Origin: VGSG01 sp040756375
GTDB taxonomy: Bacteria; Desulfobacterota; Desulfomonilia; Desulfomonilales; Desulfomonilaceae
Direction of reading: 5' to 3'
DNA length: 64,000 bases
Assembly: GCA_040756375.1 (NCBI GenBank)
Contig: JBFLZC010000003.1
Span: forward strand, 1-64,000
A program made the position numbers and the translations under genes. The stretch's first letter is position 1, and each line of letters opens with the position of its first letter. The notes under the pieces were generated by a model. That model did not search any database. It saw only the letters and a program-made list of their open reading frames with translations, and was not told the origin of the DNA. Shown piece after piece: positions 9,073 to 17,251 of this stretch.

Positions 9073-9104
9073 ATAATACTGGCACACCTCTCGATAGCTG
9101 TCAA
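9073..9104 (-). promoter_or_regulatory. putative sigma-70 promoter for the aroF leader
   Basis: A perfect TTGACA (-35) is at 9099-9104. A -10 candidate lies at 9075-9080 (AGTATT, 18-nt spacer) or 9073-9078 (TATTAT, 20-nt spacer). The start point would fall about 40 nt before the leader ATG. Confidence 0.6.
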
Positions 9105-9124
9105 CCACTAAATGCCTTTTGCGC

Positions 9125-9330
9125 GTAACCCTTCAGTTTCGCAGGGGCAAGAGGCCGGCAAGGTTGGTTCAAGAGAAATCCCACGGCCTAATGTCGTCAC
9201 CCCGGCGAAAAGCCCGCCCCGGGCTTGAACCGGGGCAGGGGTCCAGTCCCGCGCGGAACGCGGGATTGAATCACGCCTTTGGCGTGACTGGATTCCTGCT
9301 TCCGCAGGAATGATGGGTTGGCGCCTTTTG
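9125..9330. repeat. about 200-bp dispersed repeat with CCCGCGCGGAACGCGGG palindrome
   Basis: This is highly similar along its whole length to 26690-26870. Shared blocks are GGCCGGCAAGGTTGG, CACGGCCTAAT or CGCGGCCTAAT, the CCCGCGCGGAACGCGGG palindrome, and the end GGATTCCTGCTTCCGCAGGA. A shorter relative is at about 61605-61715. Accidental ORFs across it encode the widespread PAEAGIQ/SFLRKQESS-type nonsense peptides. It separates aroQ from the aroF promoter. Confidence 0.8.
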
Positions 9331-9369
9331 CGCGTGCGCACTCGGATCTTCTGTGGGATTCCGCGCTGC

Positions 9370-9816
9370 TCAATCCGACCTGCCGGCCCCCGCGTTCCGA
9401 GTGAACCAGACCAGCGCTAGCGTGTACGATTCCTGTCCAAACCCGCAGATAGAGCCTGCGCAAACCCCCGCGAGCAGCGAGACTCGTCGGAAATTTTCCC
9501 GCGCGTGAGGATCCGTCAGATGGACCTCGACGACAGGCACACCGATTCCCGCCACTGCATCGCGCAAAGCAACGCTCGTATGCGTGTACGCTCCGGCATT
9601 GAGGATCGCGCCGTCCGCGTTTTGACCCGCGTCCTGGAGCATGTCCACCAGCTCACCTTCGTGATTCGATTGAAAGCAGGTCACCTCAATCCCGAGCTCC
9701 GAGCCCAACCTCACCAGATAGTCTTCTATTTCAGGCAGGGTCTTGCTCCCGTACAGCTCTGGTTCCCGTTGACCTAGGAGATTCAGGTTCGGGCCGTTGA
9801 TGACAAAGATCTTCAT
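9370..9816 (-). CDS. aroQ: type II 3-dehydroquinate dehydratase
   Basis: It dehydrates 3-dehydroquinate to 3-dehydroshikimate. The 148-aa protein has the type II signature: NGPNLNLLGQREP, catalytic Tyr22 in ELYG, NAGAYTHTS, and catalytic His99 in VEVHLTD. Length is normal for the dodecameric family. The start has GGAGG 4 nt upstream. It is the last gene of the long trp-aro unit, 24 bp after aroC and followed by a repeat. The C-terminal 15 residues (FTRNAGAGRSD) are slightly longer than usual. Confidence 0.95.
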   Translation of the reverse strand: MKIFVINGPNLNLLGQREPELYGSKTLPEIEDYLVRLGSELGIEVTCFQSNHEGELVDMLQDAGQNADGAILNAGAYTHTSVALRDAVAGIGVPVVEVHLTDPHARENFRRVSLLAGVCAGSICGFGQESYTLALVWFTRNAGAGRSD

Positions 9817-9840
9817 GAGGCCTCCGCTTTCCAGCAGACG

Positions 9841-10896
9841 TTAAGGAGTGGATGTGGCTTTTTGCTCCAGGAGCGCATCCGCAAGCACAAGCGCCGCCAT
9901 TGCCTCGGCGACGGGGCAGATCCGAGGACAGAGGCATGGGTCGTGTCTCCCCTTCACCTCGATGGTCCGATCGGCTCCGCGGATATCTATGGTGGCCTGC
10001 GGTTTGGATATGGATGATGTGGGCTTAACAGCCAAACGCATAACGATTGGTTGCCCAGTGGAAATGCCACCCAGTATCCCGCCTGCATTATTGGACAAGA
10101 AGCCCTGAGAGGAAATCTGATCGTTCGATTGGGACCCGCGCATGGTGGAAAGCTCGAATCCCGCGCCGAATTCCACCCCTTTGACAGCTCCTATGGAGAC
10201 CATTGCCCATGCCAGCACAGCGTCCAGCTTGTGGAAAACCGGATCGCCCAAGCCTGAGGGCACTCCATCCGCCACCACTTCCACGATGCCTCCGACAGAA
10301 TCGCCGTCGGACCTTGACTGGTCGACCAAATCGGCCATTCGCGTGGCGACATCAGGGTCTGGGCACCGAAGCGGGTCTCCTTCGGCAAAGTCACGGTCAA
10401 TGCGAACCGCGCGAATTCCGCCGATTGCCACCGTATAAGCCTGAATCGTGATTCCATGCGACTCAAGCAGGATTTTGGCCACCGCGCCCGCGGCAACTCG
10501 GCCCACGGTCTCTCGTCCCGAAGCTCTTCCTCCTCCGGGCTGAGGCGGTAAGCCGTATTTCTTAAAATACGTGTAGTCTGCGTGTCCGGGGCGAAATAGC
10601 TCACGGATCTCGGCATAGTCGGAAGACCGGACATCTCGATTGCGCACCAGGAGCGCAATCGGTGAGCCCAAGGCATTGCCGTTGCCTACTCCCGAGAGGA
10701 CCTCCACTTCGTCTGATTCGCCTCGGGGGGACACGAAGCGAGACACACCGGGTTTCCGGCGATCGAGTTCTCGTTGGATACGGGCGAGATCGATGGGAAT
10801 GCCCGCGGGAACTCCATCAATGACAACGCCCACAGCCGCGCCGTGCGACTCACCGAAAGTCGTCACCTGAAAGAAGCGCCCGAACGTGCTACCCAA
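9841..10896 (-). CDS. aroC: chorismate synthase
   Basis: It eliminates phosphate from EPSP to give chorismate, using reduced FMN. The 351-aa product has all family signatures: FGESHG near the N-terminus, GRASGRETVGRVAAGA, the SNDQ and NAGGILGGISTG segments, and the C-terminal RHDPC block. The start codon is TTG, 7 nt after GGAG, and overlaps the end of aroKB by 8 nt, so translation is probably coupled. The 5'-3' order is aroKB-aroC-aroQ. Confidence 0.95.
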   Translation of the reverse strand: MGSTFGRFFQVTTFGESHGAAVGVVIDGVPAGIPIDLARIQRELDRRKPGVSRFVSPRGESDEVEVLSGVGNGNALGSPIALLVRNRDVRSSDYAEIRELFRPGHADYTYFKKYGLPPQPGGGRASGRETVGRVAAGAVAKILLESHGITIQAYTVAIGGIRAVRIDRDFAEGDPLRCPDPDVATRMADLVDQSRSDGDSVGGIVEVVADGVPSGLGDPVFHKLDAVLAWAMVSIGAVKGVEFGAGFELSTMRGSQSNDQISSQGFLSNNAGGILGGISTGQPIVMRLAVKPTSSISKPQATIDIRGADRTIEVKGRHDPCLCPRICPVAEAMAALVLADALLEQKATSTP

Positions 10897-12457
10897 TTCT
10901 CGTCTCCTCGACCTGGCGAATCGCGGCGGCTAATTCAGCCTTGGACAGATCCTCTACACAGGTCGCTCGACCAAGTGCTTTCAAAAGGACAAAGACGATC
11001 TTGCCGCGTCTGATCTTCTTGTCTTGCTGCATGATCTTCCACGCTTCGTCGAGTGGCGGCATTTCTACGACATATGGTGCAATGACGCCGAGTGTGGACC
11101 TGATGCGATTCACCGCTTCGGAAGAAATGAGCCCCCTTGCTAGGGAAATCTGCGCTGCCACGCGCATGCCCAGGGCCACAGCTCGGCCATGACTCACGCG
11201 AAAATGCTGATGACTTTCCACTGCATGGCCAAAGGTATGCCCAAAATTCAGGATGCGACGCAGCCCTGACTCACGGAAATCGCTGGATACCACATCAGCC
11301 TTTGCGCGGGCCGAGAGCTGCGCTACTCGCGCGAGCAACGGAATATCTCCCGCCATAAGTGCAGCCGAGTGCTGCTCAATCAGCACCGCAAGCTCCGGTG
11401 ATGCAACGAGTCCTGTCTTGTACGCTTCTACGAGGCCTTCGCTTCTCTGCCGCGGACCAAGCGTGCGAAGGGCCGCGATATCCAGCACGACGGCACGAGG
11501 TGTGCTGAACGACCCTACCACGTTTTTCACCGACCCCACATTCACCGCGGCCTTCCCACCGATAGCCGCATCCACACAGCCCACGAGCGTGGTGGAGACC
11601 AGGGCAAAATCCATTCCGCGCTTATATGTTGAAGCTGCAAACGCGGCCAGATCAGTCACGACTCCGCCACCTAATGCGATCAGGAAATCGTCCCTATCAA
11701 ACTCACTCGCAATGAGCGTTTCATAGATGCGACGGGCATTGGCCAGCGTCTTGCTCTTCTCGCCAGGGGCTACGGTTATCGGCACCGATCGTTCCAGGAG
11801 AGATCGATACCTTTGACCATGAAGGCGCAGCACGGTGCGATCGGTCACAAGCGCGGTCTTCCTGCCTTTCACCAGTTCAGCAATGGCCTCGGGCCCACTG
11901 GCTGTGGCAACGATCGGACATTCCGACGATCCAAGCCTCGCCACGAAACGCTCATCAGGCATGAGGCCTTGCAGGATTGCCTCTGCGACTCGGTCAGGCT
12001 TATTCCCATTCGCTTGCACGCTGAAATCGCAGCCTGCATAAAGGCTCTTACGCCTTTCAAACAGAGTTTGCACCGACGATTTTTCCGTCCACAGGGGCCT
12101 CACCGCACGCTGGCTCGCCCCAAGCCTTTTCTGCGATGTGCTCAAGTCGACATCCAGATGAACGACCGTACCGGTGGCTCTCATGAGCTTTCGGTTGGCT
12201 TCTCGTTCCGGCACTCCTCCGCCTGTAGCCACAACGACCCGCTCTTGTTTTGAGATTTTCCCCAAAAGAGTGCTCTCTTTCGCACGGAACGCGGGTTCCC
12301 CCGATTCAACGAAGACTTCTCGAATCGGCTTTCCAAAGCGCTTTTCGAGAATTTCGTCCATGTCCATGAAACGTCGGTGGAGCGCCCGAGCCAGAAGTCT
12401 CCCCACGGTGGTTTTTCCGGAACCCATGAAGCCAACCAGGTAGATGTTGCCGTTCAT
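10889..12457 (-). CDS. aroKB: fused shikimate kinase/3-dehydroquinate synthase (AroKB)
   Basis: One 522-aa frame carries two enzymes. Residues 1-170 are shikimate kinase: Walker A GFMGSGKTT at 9-17, then FMDMDE and the AxRxKEST-like region. From about residue 180 to the end is 3-dehydroquinate synthase: NAD/metal-site motifs GGGVVTDLAAFAAS, KRG, EGLVEAYKTG and the metal ligands in NFGHTFGHAVE. The two steps are not consecutive (DHQ synthase is step 2, shikimate kinase step 5). Similar fusions are known in Thermotoga and others. The start has GGAGG 7 nt upstream and overlaps aroE by 4 nt. Confidence 0.95.
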   Translation of the reverse strand: MNGNIYLVGFMGSGKTTVGRLLARALHRRFMDMDEILEKRFGKPIREVFVESGEPAFRAKESTLLGKISKQERVVVATGGGVPEREANRKLMRATGTVVHLDVDLSTSQKRLGASQRAVRPLWTEKSSVQTLFERRKSLYAGCDFSVQANGNKPDRVAEAILQGLMPDERFVARLGSSECPIVATASGPEAIAELVKGRKTALVTDRTVLRLHGQRYRSLLERSVPITVAPGEKSKTLANARRIYETLIASEFDRDDFLIALGGGVVTDLAAFAASTYKRGMDFALVSTTLVGCVDAAIGGKAAVNVGSVKNVVGSFSTPRAVVLDIAALRTLGPRQRSEGLVEAYKTGLVASPELAVLIEQHSAALMAGDIPLLARVAQLSARAKADVVSSDFRESGLRRILNFGHTFGHAVESHQHFRVSHGRAVALGMRVAAQISLARGLISSEAVNRIRSTLGVIAPYVVEMPPLDEAWKIMQQDKKIRRGKIVFVLLKALGRATCVEDLSKAELAAAIRQVEETRIG

Positions 12458-13272
12458 GAGTCATCCTCCAGCGCTTCGAGGAACTCTCGGGCATCCACCT
12501 CCAGGCCGGTCCACAACGCAAAACTACGTTGTGCCTGAAATGCCAGCATGGGCAAACCGTGGATAAAAACTGAGCTGTGCCTTTGCGCGAGCTCTTGCCA
12601 GAAATTATCGCCACGACCGTAGTTTATATCCACAACCAGCTCGCACCGAGCGATGTTCAGCCGTCGCGCGAACTCGGCGGTCACCATACTCTCGGCCGCG
12701 CTGGACACTGCTGTTGCATTCACCACGAGCTCAGATTGAATCCCGTTCGCAGCCAGGGCTATAAACGATACCGGCTCCGCGCCGATCTTTTCCGCGGCTT
12801 GTCGTGCTTTCTCAGGATTCCTTCCTGCGATGAGGACACGCGCGTCACCGTGCCTCTTCAGGCCAAACGCCACAGCTTTGGCAGCGCCTCCCGTGCCCAT
12901 GACCAGCGCGGTCTTGCCGGCAGAGTCGAATCCGACGCTGCCCAGCGCGTCCATGAATCCCTTCGCATCCGTGTTATGGCCGACCAATCTGCTGTCGTCA
13001 GGAACGATGGTGTTGACCGCACCAATAGCCGAAGCCTCTTCCGACAGAGAGTCGACGTATCGAACCACCGCTTGCTTGTAGGGCACGGTAACGTTGGCGC
13101 CGGCTATGTTGAGTATCCTGATGTCACGAATCGCTTCTCCGACGAGATCGGGCAGAACCATGAACGGGACGTACACACCCACGATGCCGTGCCGCTTCAG
13201 CACTGCGTTATGCATGGCAGGCGACTTTGAACGAAACGCCCGCTCGTCACTGAGCACACAATAGACCTTCAT
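12454..13272 (-). CDS. aroE: shikimate dehydrogenase
   Basis: This NADPH-dependent enzyme reduces 3-dehydroshikimate to shikimate. The 272-aa protein shows the substrate motif SKSP (Ser15, Ser17), NVTVPYK with catalytic Lys66, GAVNTI, and GHNTDAKGF with the catalytic Asp. The nucleotide-binding glycine motif is VMGTGGAAKAVAFGL. It overlaps aroA (4 nt) and aroKB (4 nt), so it is tightly coupled in the operon. Confidence 0.95.
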   Translation of the reverse strand: MKVYCVLSDERAFRSKSPAMHNAVLKRHGIVGVYVPFMVLPDLVGEAIRDIRILNIAGANVTVPYKQAVVRYVDSLSEEASAIGAVNTIVPDDSRLVGHNTDAKGFMDALGSVGFDSAGKTALVMGTGGAAKAVAFGLKRHGDARVLIAGRNPEKARQAAEKIGAEPVSFIALAANGIQSELVVNATAVSSAAESMVTAEFARRLNIARCELVVDINYGRGDNFWQELAQRHSSVFIHGLPMLAFQAQRSFALWTGLEVDAREFLEALEDDS

Positions 13273-14519
13273 CTTCGCAGTTCCGCCAAGGTATTATGAA
13301 AACCCGGATAAGATATCGCGATTGAGTCTTCGCTGTCTATTATCGGCCATGCATCTCCGAGCAGACCGGCTACTCGCAGTGTCATGGCAATGCGGTGATC
13401 GCCGAATGCATCCAGACGGGTCGGGGTCTTCAAAGGAGTAGGACCCTCGATCGATAGGGTCTCCTTTTCGGCTACGATGTTTGCGCCCGTAGCCGTCAGT
13501 TGACTCGCAATGGCCGCGAGACGGTCCGACTCTTTCACCCGCAACTCTCCCACCTGCTCAAAGATCGTGGTTCCGTGCGCCTGCGTGGCAACCAGAGCCA
13601 ATATGGGCACCTCGTCTACCAGAGAAGGGATTTCTTCAGCCTTGATTCGGCATCCGATCAAATTCGGAGAAGAGCGCACGCGTACCCGTCCCCACGGTTC
13701 AGGCTCCTCGCCTTGACGTTCAATCTCCACACGCGCGCCCATCCGCGCGAGCACTTCCAGGAAGCCCGATCTTGTGGGATTGAGCAGAATTCCTTCGGCC
13801 GTGATGTCGCTGTCGGGAATAATGGCTGCCGCGCACAAGAAGAAAGCCGCGGACGAAGCATCTCCGGGCACACGAAACAAATCAGGGAGTGTCAGAGACG
13901 AACGTTGAACCAGCCATGCGTCACCGGTCTTCGAGATGGTCCCGCCCATGAGCCGGAGCATCCGTTCCGTATGATCTCGACTCGCCACTCGTTCCCGAAC
14001 CAGGGTTTGGCCGTCCGCCTGTATGCCCGCCAACAACACGGCGCTCTTGAGCTGAGCGCTTGCGACCGGCAGCTCAAAATCGATCCCGTGCAAATTTCCC
14101 CCCCGAATGTGCACGGGGCAGGTGCCGTACGCGCACTGGACTTCTGCTCCCATCTGCCTGAGCGGCGCGGCCACTCGCTCCATGGGGCGCTTGCGGAGCG
14201 ACGCGTCTCCATCCAAGAGATAGTCTCCTGCTCCGCCGGCCAGAATGCCCATCAGGAGCCGAAGCGTGGTTCCCGAATTGCCGCAGTTGATGTGCGCGGC
14301 GGGTTTGAGACGACCGCGGCATCCAGAGATAACCAAGTCCTCCCCATCCAGGTCTGCCTGAGCCCCCAGAGCCAGCGCTGCATCAAGGCTGGAACGCACG
14401 TCCGCGCACGGAGAGAAATTCTCTACCCTTGCCCTACCCTGTGCCAGCAGGGAAAGCAACGCTGTACGGTGAGAGATGGACTTGTCACCGGGCGGCTGGA
14501 ACACGCCTATCAGGCTCAC
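13269..14519 (-). CDS. aroA: 5-enolpyruvylshikimate-3-phosphate synthase
   Basis: It adds the enolpyruvyl group of PEP to shikimate-3-phosphate. Motifs: PGDKSISHR at residues 10-18, NCGNSGTTLRLLMG (the PEP/glyphosate loop), the RDHTE segment, ELRVKESDRL and DHRIAM near the C-terminus. GNSGTT and RDHTE are features of class II enzymes, such as the Agrobacterium CP4 type, rather than the enterobacterial class I; that class assignment is an inference from these motifs. The start is GTG, overlapping the aroF2 stop. Confidence 0.93.
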   Translation of the reverse strand: MSLIGVFQPPGDKSISHRTALLSLLAQGRARVENFSPCADVRSSLDAALALGAQADLDGEDLVISGCRGRLKPAAHINCGNSGTTLRLLMGILAGGAGDYLLDGDASLRKRPMERVAAPLRQMGAEVQCAYGTCPVHIRGGNLHGIDFELPVASAQLKSAVLLAGIQADGQTLVRERVASRDHTERMLRLMGGTISKTGDAWLVQRSSLTLPDLFRVPGDASSAAFFLCAAAIIPDSDITAEGILLNPTRSGFLEVLARMGARVEIERQGEEPEPWGRVRVRSSPNLIGCRIKAEEIPSLVDEVPILALVATQAHGTTIFEQVGELRVKESDRLAAIASQLTATGANIVAEKETLSIEGPTPLKTPTRLDAFGDHRIAMTLRVAGLLGDAWPIIDSEDSIAISYPGFHNTLAELRR

Positions 14520-15556
14520 GGTGCGCCTCCGTTGTACGCTTTGGCCACTGCGGCCGCGACGGTCGGCACATAGCTCATCATGTGGCGGAACGCTTCGGGA
14601 GTAAGGCTCTGACGCCCGTCGGAGAAGGCCTTGTCAGGGTTGGTGTGCACTTCCACTATCAACCCGTCCGCGCCGGCCGCGATTGCAGCCAGAGCCACAG
14701 CAGGGACCAGCTCCCGTTTTCCCACGGCGTGGCTCGGATCGACGATAACCGGCAGATGCGAATGCTGCTTGAGCAGCGGCACAGCAGAAATATCCAGCGT
14801 ATTGCGCGTCTCAGTCTCAAAGGTCCTGATGCCTCGCTCACAGAACATGACCTGAGAATTGCCTCTGGCAAGGATGTATTCCGCAGACAGCAAAAGCTCC
14901 TTCACTGTGGCCATGAGCCCTCGTTTAATGAGCACCGGCTTATCTGTATCGCCGACTGCTTCCAACAGGGCAAAATTCTGCATGTTTCTGGCGCCTATCT
15001 GCAAAATGTCAGCGTAACCCGCCACAAGCGGCACATCTTCCGGCGTGAGCACTTCCGTTACAATGGGCAGGCCGGTCATTCTGGAGGCTTCAGCCATGTG
15101 TTCAAGCCCGGCTTCACCAAGCCCGCGAAACGAGTAAGGCGACGTTCGGGGCTTGAATGCACCACCACGGAGAATGGCCGCTCCGGCCTCCTTGACTGCC
15201 TGCGCGATCTCTATGATGCCCTCGCGAGACTCCACAGCACAAGGGCCTGCCATGACCACCGGATCAGGGCCCCCGATCAGGCTCGATCCCACCCTGATGG
15301 TGGTGCGCTCGTTGCGAAAGCTCCGAGAAACCAGCTTCCAGGACGCCCCGAACGTCTCGATGGACTCCACACCCTTCATTTGTGGTATGACGCTTCGCAA
15401 TTCCTCCACCAGACTGCCTGCTAGGTCCTCTACTATGCCGATTACGACTCGAGACGTTGTCGAAATCATACGTGGCTTGAGTCCATTTTGCCGTATCGCG
15501 GCCAAGACTTCTCCCACGTCCTTCTTCTGGCAGTCCTCTCGCATGACAATTACCAT
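14516..15556 (-). CDS. aroF: DAHP synthase type I-beta with N-terminal ferredoxin-like domain
   Basis: This is the second DAHP synthase of the window. Residues 1-72 form the regulatory ferredoxin-like domain (MVIVMREDCQKKDVGEVLAA...), as in Thermotoga maritima DAHPS, where Tyr or Phe inhibit through this domain. The catalytic core follows: MAGPCAVES with Cys106, GGAFKPRTSPYSFRG, GARNMQNF, CERGIRTFETETRNTLD, VDPSHAVGK. The ATG used has GGAAGG 6 nt upstream; an upstream start would overlap trpG. It is encoded in the trp-aro unit, 44 bp after trpG. The two synthases differ both in the regulatory domain and in which attenuator controls them. Confidence 0.93.
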   Translation of the reverse strand: MVIVMREDCQKKDVGEVLAAIRQNGLKPRMISTTSRVVIGIVEDLAGSLVEELRSVIPQMKGVESIETFGASWKLVSRSFRNERTTIRVGSSLIGGPDPVVMAGPCAVESREGIIEIAQAVKEAGAAILRGGAFKPRTSPYSFRGLGEAGLEHMAEASRMTGLPIVTEVLTPEDVPLVAGYADILQIGARNMQNFALLEAVGDTDKPVLIKRGLMATVKELLLSAEYILARGNSQVMFCERGIRTFETETRNTLDISAVPLLKQHSHLPVIVDPSHAVGKRELVPAVALAAIAAGADGLIVEVHTNPDKAFSDGRQSLTPEAFRHMMSYVPTVAAAVAKAYNGGAP

Positions 15557-15600
15557 GTCGCACCTTCCGGATCGCTTATAAGCACAGGTCGGTCCTTTTG

Positions 15601-16188
15601 CTACGCGGCCTCGCACACACCCAGATACTGCTCAACGAAGTTCCGAAAGATCACTCCACCTTGAGGCGTACCGATCGATTCAGGGTGAAATTGCACGCCT
15701 TCCACCATCATGTCAGGGCAGCGCAGGCCCATCACTTCCCCACGCACCGTGTACGCCGAGATCTCCAACGGCCACCGAACCGTTTCTTCCGCTGCGATGA
15801 GCGAGTGATATCGGGTGGCTCGCAGCGGATTGCGCAGCCCCGCATAGATCGTTCGGCCGTCGTGAAAAATGTCGGAGATCTTACCGTGGACAGGTTGTTC
15901 GGCTCGCCCCACCTTCGCTCCAAAGACTTCTGCAATGCACTGGTGCCCAAGACAGACCCCAAGGATAGGGACCAGCCCCGCAAAGCGCTCGATGACCTTG
16001 GAGCTGATTCCGGCTTCGTTGGGCCTGCCGGGACCGGGTGAGATCACGATGGCTTCCGGGGCCATGCGTTCCACGTCCGCCACGCCGATCGTGTCGGATC
16101 TGACGGTGGTAACGCCCTTGCCCAGTGCTCCCAGAGCGTGCGCGATGTTGTAGGTAAAAGAATCGTAATTGTCGATTAGCAAGATCAT
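15601..16188 (-). CDS. trpG: anthranilate synthase component II (glutamine amidotransferase)
   Basis: It supplies ammonia from glutamine to TrpE. The 195-aa class I amidotransferase has DNYDSFTYN, SPGPGRP, nucleophile Cys79 in GVCLGHQ, and the His-Glu pair in FHPES. It could also serve p-aminobenzoate synthesis, as PabA does in many bacteria, since no other copy is visible. The start has GGAGG 7 nt upstream. It lies unusually far from trpE, after trpA, behind a 235-bp spacer containing repeats. Confidence 0.95.
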   Translation of the reverse strand: MILLIDNYDSFTYNIAHALGALGKGVTTVRSDTIGVADVERMAPEAIVISPGPGRPNEAGISSKVIERFAGLVPILGVCLGHQCIAEVFGAKVGRAEQPVHGKISDIFHDGRTIYAGLRNPLRATRYHSLIAAEETVRWPLEISAYTVRGEVMGLRCPDMMVEGVQFHPESIGTPQGGVIFRNFVEQYLGVCEAA

Positions 16189-16239
16189 GGCTTGTCCTCC
16201 TTGCTATGCAAATCTGTGTTGAGACCTGCGCCTCCCAAT

Positions 16240-16380
16240 GAAGCTGGCCTCCTTACCCTCTCCCCTTGTGGCGCAGGCTTTCCAGCCTGCTGGCGGCCTG
16301 GAAAGGCCGCCCCACAAAGAGGGGGGTTGCCCCTTGACGTTGGGTGCCACTGTTGGCTTGTCCAGCAGTGTGACGCCAAT
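16240..16380. repeat. tandem palindromic repeats in the trpA-trpG spacer
   Basis: Two inverted-repeat units are present. One is TGTGGCGCAGGCTTTCCAGCC pairing with GGCCTGGAAAGGCCGCCCCACA. The other, at about 16344-16371, is GGGTGCCACTGTTGGC with CCAGCAGTG, a near copy of half of the repeat at 44861. They interrupt an operon whose other genes mostly overlap. Confidence 0.7.
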
Positions 16381-16423
16381 CGGAAGGAACTACGGTGAAT
16401 GAGTACGAAACGTGATGGCGAGT

Positions 16424-17251
16424 TCATTTACTGGCCTCTGCACCATTGCCTCGACTCATGGCTGCCCTCAGCGATGCAGCGAGCGTGCCCACGGCCTGCA
16501 CCTGTGCCGACGGGCTCGTCTGAGATTGGATCTCCCGGATGAACGCGCTTCCCACAATGACCCCGTCCGCCACCTGAGCGAGCGCATGGGCTTCAGCAGG
16601 CTTCGAGATGCCAAAACCCACCGCAACCGGCGTCTTTGACACGGCCCTGGCCGCGGCAATCCCGCTGACAAGCTCGTCGGAAACACTGAACGCAGCCCCG
16701 GTTACGCCAGTGACCGAAACATAATAGAGAAAGCCCCTTGACAGAGAGGCTATCCACGCCATGCGCTCCAGGGGCGTCGTAGGAGCAACGAGAAAGATCG
16801 TATCCAGTCCTGCTCCAGTAGCTGCGTCGAGCCACTCATCCGCTTCCTCCGGAGGCAAGTCCGGAACGATCACGCCTTCTGTTCCCGCGGCCTTTGCCCG
16901 CTTGGCGAACTCCGCCAGCCCCATTCGGAGCACCGGATTGTAATAGGTCATGATGACCAACGGGCAGTCCGTCGTGACTTTCGTCTTCTCTATGATTCGG
17001 AAGACGCTCTCAGGTGTGGTTCCGTTTTCCAGCGCTTTGCAGCTCGATTGTTGTATTGTTGGGCCGTCTGCCATCGGATCAGAAAAGGGGAGCCCCACTT
17101 CAATCACATCAGCGCCGTTTTCCGCCAGAGCTACCAGGATGTCGCCGCACGTTACTTCATCGGGAAAGCCTCCCGTGAGGAAAGGGATAAACGCGCATCG
17201 ATCCTCTGAATGGGCCGTTCTCAGGGCTTGCTCAATCGGCGATTTGATCAT
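16424..17251 (-). CDS. trpA: tryptophan synthase alpha subunit
   Basis: It cleaves indole-3-glycerol phosphate to indole and glyceraldehyde-3-phosphate. The 275-aa TIM barrel contains the signature LPFSDPMADGPTIQ with catalytic Glu51 and Asp62, then PDLPPEE, YYVSVTGVTG, and VGFGIS for phosphate binding. It overlaps trpB by 4 nt, as expected for subunits made in equal amounts. Confidence 0.95.
   Translation of the reverse strand: MIKSPIEQALRTAHSEDRCAFIPFLTGGFPDEVTCGDILVALAENGADVIEVGLPFSDPMADGPTIQQSSCKALENGTTPESVFRIIEKTKVTTDCPLVIMTYYNPVLRMGLAEFAKRAKAAGTEGVIVPDLPPEEADEWLDAATGAGLDTIFLVAPTTPLERMAWIASLSRGFLYYVSVTGVTGAAFSVSDELVSGIAAARAVSKTPVAVGFGISKPAEAHALAQVADGVIVGSAFIREIQSQTSPSAQVQAVGTLAASLRAAMSRGNGAEASK

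Noticed and set aside
8894..9104. T-box riboswitch upstream of aroF
   Set aside because: No T-box sequence or specifier-loop architecture was seen; the Tyr/Phe-rich leader peptide and tandem terminators explain the region.
9108..9463. ORFs encoding PAEAGIQ/SFLRKQESS-like peptides on the minus strand
   Set aside because: They are read from the dispersed repeat; the same peptides appear at the copies near 26800 and 61650 in different contexts.
14429..15424. 331-codon plus-strand ORF
   Set aside because: Antisense of the second DAHP synthase; His/Arg-rich shadow composition.
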